From Actinomycetes bacterium (GTDB lineage Bacteria > Actinomycetota > Actinomycetes > Actinomycetales > Microbacteriaceae): 8,008 nt of DNA. The notes beneath the pieces were generated by a model. That model was not told the DNA's origin. It did no database searches and was given only the letters and a program-made list of their open reading frames with translations. The translations under genes and the position numbers were made by a program. Positions 6,054 through 8,008 of the stretch are shown here, piece after piece; the first letter of the stretch is position 1, and each line of letters opens with the position of its first letter. The stretch spans positions 1-8,008 of the forward strand of contig JAEZHW010000016.1 in NCBI GenBank assembly GCA_023436775.1. The letters run 5' to 3'.

Positions 6054-6857
6054 TCAGCGCTTGCGCGGCTTCGGCGAGCGCTGCTCCTTGAGGATGGACA
6101 GGAAGTGCCCGGCCAGCTGGTCCTGCATGTCGGTGTAGTACTCGTCGGTGGCGAGGGTGTCCTGCATCCGGAAGCTGGCTTCACGGGCGAGCGACGCCCG
6201 CTCCTCCTCGCTGAGCTGCAGACCCTCGAAACGGGAGTCGTCGGACTCGTCGATCAGGTGCTCCATGGTCGCCTCGGACGCCGCCACCGTGAAGATGTGG
6301 CCGTACTCGCCGGCCGCCCTCTGCGCGGCCTGGATGTCGGCCCGGAACGTCTCGTCGGCGTACAGCTGCTCGAACACGAGCCGGCGTTCGTCGTCGCCGA
6401 GGGTGCCGAGGGCTGTCTCGACCCGTTGCCGCACCACGTGCGCGGTGCGCTGCCGAGCCACGGCCGGGTCTTCGGGAACGTGCGGGTTCCGGTCGAACCA
6501 CTCCTGCATCTCCGACGCCATCACGTCGACGTCGAACGGCCCGTCCCAGTCCTTCACCAGGCCCCGCTTCTGCGCCTCGAACAGGAGCCAGTCGTGGTCG
6601 CTGCCGTCCTCCTCCACCCGGGCCCGGGCCTGCGGCGGCACGGCGACGAGGATCTCGGCGGCGTCGAACTGGACCTGCTCGACCTCGATCAGCTGATCGC
6701 GGTGCCCCCACAGCTGGAGCCTGACGGTCACCATGTACGGCTCGCGCTGCGGCTGCAGCAAGTCCGTGTCAGCCTCCCGCTTGTGGTGGGGCGCGAAGGA
6801 GCCGTCGTTGGTGCCGGGCACGGTGGCGCCCCGAACGATGTGCTGGTCGTTGCTCAT
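6054..6857 (-). CDS. Tagged protein D: shared N-terminal tag plus acidic helical body
   Basis: The gene encodes 267 residues. It begins MSNDQHIVRGATV, PGTNDGSFAP, then HHKREAD. The frame stays open upstream for 38 codons, but the tag alignment and leader place the start at 6857. Residues 41-71 form a beta-rich unit (YMVTVRLQLWGHRDQLIEVE). Next come AVPPQARARVEEDGSDHDWL and DWDGPFDVDVMASEMQEWFD. The rest (about 130-258) is almost entirely helical and acidic (RQRVETALGTLGDDERRLVF, EQLYADETFRADIQAAQRAA, LSEEERASLAREASFRMQDT). It ends with the basic tail SPKPRKR. An internal ATG at residue 42 lacks a ribosome site. No catalytic motif or membrane helix is visible. The gap to upstream gene E is 61 nt and contains a small hairpin. 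Function unknown. Confidence 0.9.
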   Translation of the reverse strand: MSNDQHIVRGATVPGTNDGSFAPHHKREADTDLLQPQREPYMVTVRLQLWGHRDQLIEVEQVQFDAAEILVAVPPQARARVEEDGSDHDWLLFEAQKRGLVKDWDGPFDVDVMASEMQEWFDRNPHVPEDPAVARQRTAHVVRQRVETALGTLGDDERRLVFEQLYADETFRADIQAAQRAAGEYGHIFTVAASEATMEHLIDESDDSRFEGLQLSEEERASLAREASFRMQDTLATDEYYTDMQDQLAGHFLSILKEQRSPKPRKR

Positions 6858-6873
6858 GGCTGTAGGTGGACGG
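6768..6873 (-). repeat. Leader-plus-tag repeat, copy D
   Basis: The leader is 6858-6873, identical to that of copy C, followed by 30 tag codons. It differs from copy C at four bases over 106. Confidence 0.92.
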
Positions 6874-6874
6874 T

Positions 6875-6894
6875 CCGGCGGGAGAGTGCGCCGG
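6875..6894 (-). other. Small hairpin in the E-D intergenic gap
   Basis: CCGGCG (6875-6880) and CGCCGG (6889-6894) form a 6-bp stem with an 8-nt loop in the only gap of the minus-strand operon longer than 19 nt. It abuts the leader of gene D. It could be a weak attenuator or RNA-processing site, or chance in GC-rich sequence. Confidence 0.3.
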
Positions 6895-6918
6895 CCGGAG
6901 CGGACGGGACAGGGCAGG

Positions 6919-7917
6919 TCAGCGGCGCCAGGTGGCGGGCCGGTCCTCGTACGGTCGGTGCCGCAGCGCATCGCCGGCCGGGTCGTCGGTGGCCGCGGTC
7001 AGGGCAGCGAAGGCAGCATCCAGCTCGGCCTTCGCCTTCACCAGCGCCTCGGAGGTGACCCCTTCAAACTCGGGCCGGAACCCGGCGAACCGGTAGACCG
7101 CATCGTCGTAGTCGGAACGCGCCTTCTTCACCTCGGCCGGCTCGTGCGGCGGGGTGACCAGGGTGACGGCGGACGGGTCATGGACGACGATCGGAGCGGC
7201 CATCGCGGCGATGCTGCGCGCCGACTCGGTGTCACCACGGTTCGTTGCGACCTCGATCGCAAACTCCCGGGCGGCCTCGAACTCGTCGGCCCGGAAGTAG
7301 CAGTGGGGCTGCAAGTTCGGGTTGTAGTCGGTTGCGACCAGCAGCGCGGTGCCGCCGTGGTTCCCTCCGAACCCGAAGGTCTGCACCACGTAGCGCGGCT
7401 CCCCGGCGCGGCACCAGATCTCGCCGTCGACGATCAGGAACTGGTCGAGCCGGTCCTGCACCTGCCGGATCGCCTCCTCGTCGCTCTCCGCCCCGGTACG
7501 GATCGCGTCCTCACCGTTCGCGAGGCGCTGGAGCAGGAACCCTTCGGTGAAGTCGTGCGCCTCGGTCTGCTGGCGGTCCGTCAGCCAGGGCCGGTACAGA
7601 TGTCCGTCGAACGAGTACCAGTCGCTGTCCTCGCGCCACTCGTCCGGGGCCACGGTGAACGCGCCGACCACCTGGTCGGTGCCGATGCTGCGGACCTCGC
7701 CGGGGACGAGGACCTTGTGCTGGACCCACCGCTCCTTGCGACACCCGGGCGGGACCTCGTAGGCGCCCCAGCGGGCCGGCAGAGTCACCGGCAGCATGGT
7801 GTAGCCGGGGTCGGCCACTCCGCCCAGCAGCTCGTCAGGGTCGCCTTCCGTCTGCTGACGGCCGGCGAACTGGCCCTGTGAGTCGTGAACATTGCCGACG
7901 CGGTCGATGGTTCCCAT
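6919..7917 (-). CDS. Protein E: diverged tag plus large conserved-looking body of unknown function
   Basis: The gene encodes 332 residues and is the first in the minus-strand operon. Its N-terminus, MGTIDRVGNVHDSQGQFAG then RQQTEGD, keeps the tag core (polar run, G-x-F-A, four residues, E-G-D) but is otherwise diverged and four residues shorter. The start is supported by that alignment and by a leader matching copy C at 14 of 16 bases. The body includes WYSFDGHLYRPWLTDRQQTE (100-119), a helix at 143-160 and LIVDGEIWCR (161-170). A striking stretch EPRYVVQTFGFGGNHGGT (173-190) then leads to YNPNLQPHCYFRADEFEAAR (198-217). The C-terminal third is Ala/Glu-rich helix (AEVKKARSDYDDAVYRFAGF, SEALVKAKAELDAAFAALTA) ending in basic RPYEDRPATWRR. 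From memory, a similar EPRYVV-TFG-G-NHGGT motif occurs in uncharacterised actinobacterial proteins. Function unknown. Confidence 0.92.
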   Translation of the reverse strand: MGTIDRVGNVHDSQGQFAGRQQTEGDPDELLGGVADPGYTMLPVTLPARWGAYEVPPGCRKERWVQHKVLVPGEVRSIGTDQVVGAFTVAPDEWREDSDWYSFDGHLYRPWLTDRQQTEAHDFTEGFLLQRLANGEDAIRTGAESDEEAIRQVQDRLDQFLIVDGEIWCRAGEPRYVVQTFGFGGNHGGTALLVATDYNPNLQPHCYFRADEFEAAREFAIEVATNRGDTESARSIAAMAAPIVVHDPSAVTLVTPPHEPAEVKKARSDYDDAVYRFAGFRPEFEGVTSEALVKAKAELDAAFAALTAATDDPAGDALRHRPYEDRPATWRR

Positions 7918-7933
7918 GCCTGTTGGTGGACGG
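7840..7933 (-). repeat. Leader-plus-tag repeat, diverged copy E
   Basis: The leader is 7918-7933 (CCGTCCACCAACAGGC on the minus strand), 14 of 16 bases identical to copies C and D. It is followed by 26 codons of diverged tag. Here the leader is better conserved than the tag. The three bases before the leader (CCG) also match copy C. Confidence 0.7.
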
Positions 7934-8008
7934 CGGGCGACGATTGTGGGGACCCTGCCGGGTCACAAGTGCGGAACCTCACGCTGTGCGCCATGTTCGA
8001 GTACCCAC
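7934..8008 (-). other. Upstream of gene E; possible end of a further gene
   Basis: No clear promoter or ribosome site is visible. One minus-strand frame enters from the window edge and stops at TGA 7963-7965 (last residues REVPHL), which could be the tail of another operon gene, but its third-position GC is not biased. A TTGTGA/CACAAT pair 14 nt apart is too weak to call a promoter. Confidence 0.2.

Noticed and set aside
4648..6873. Regularly repeated ~106-nt units resembling a CRISPR or tandem repeat
   Set aside because: The units are 600-820 nt apart, lie at gene starts and encode protein in frame. They are dispersed gene-start modules, not an array.
4735..6873. Extending tagged proteins upstream so that the leader is translated (reads R-P-P-T-A)
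   Set aside because: The frame is open upstream for A, C and D, but there is a stop just before the leader in B, no start codon with a ribosome site, and extension would overlap the preceding genes.
5130..7058. Very long plus-strand open frame (642 codons) with a peptide repeated four times
   Set aside because: It is the reverse complement of the tagged minus-strand genes. The repeats are the antisense reading of the tag, and the frame crosses several real gene boundaries.
3922..7917. Insertion sequence or transposon ends as source of the repeats
   Set aside because: No terminal inverted repeats, target duplications or transposase. The copies are all in direct orientation at gene starts.
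7785..7994. Minus-strand open frame overlapping the start of gene E
   Set aside because: Out of frame with gene E, no ribosome site, and it would destroy the leader/tag arrangement. Its good third-position GC in the first part is too short to count.

Overview
The window is GC-rich throughout. Its real genes show strong G/C bias at third codon positions, and most plus-strand genes carry GGAGG-type ribosome binding sites. This fits a high-GC actinobacterium or one of its phages, plasmids or integrative elements. No integrase, replication, structural or transfer gene is visible, so the type of element cannot be named. The density of short unrecognised genes and a compact metallophosphoesterase suggest an accessory region; that is inference.

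Layout. There are two convergent blocks. The plus-strand block (109-3852) holds five genes: a small protein with a Cys-Cys/Cys-x-x-Cys cluster (109-510); a 568-residue modular protein with two OB-like segments, a Pro-Glu linker, a coiled coil and a conserved-looking C-terminal domain (514-2220); a 123-residue unknown (2305-2676); a metallophosphoesterase with its metal motifs in order (2861-3439); and a 127-residue unknown (3469-3852). A hairpin at 2691-2730 may separate the third and fourth genes. A perfect 11-bp hairpin at 3862-3892 lies between the converging blocks and probably terminates both.

The minus-strand block (7917 down to 3922) holds five tightly spaced genes, probably one operon read from 7917 towards 3922. 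Four of them begin with almost the same ~30-residue N-terminus (MSNDQHIVRGATV, then GTNDGSFAP, then a charged stretch ending in E-G/A-D). The first gene of the operon carries a diverged version (HDSQGQFAG...EGD). Behind this shared tag the five bodies look unrelated to each other. A 16-nt leader close to CCGTCCACCTACAGCC sits directly before every one of the five start codons and contains no Shine-Dalgarno sequence. The tag and leader form a dispersed repeat, about 106 nt in its full copies, that stops abruptly at about codon 30.

The most notable feature is therefore a set of five dissimilar proteins carrying a common N-terminal module and a common translation-start leader. A shared targeting, packaging or docking signal, or a portable translation-start cassette, would explain this. 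Neither function is shown by the sequence.
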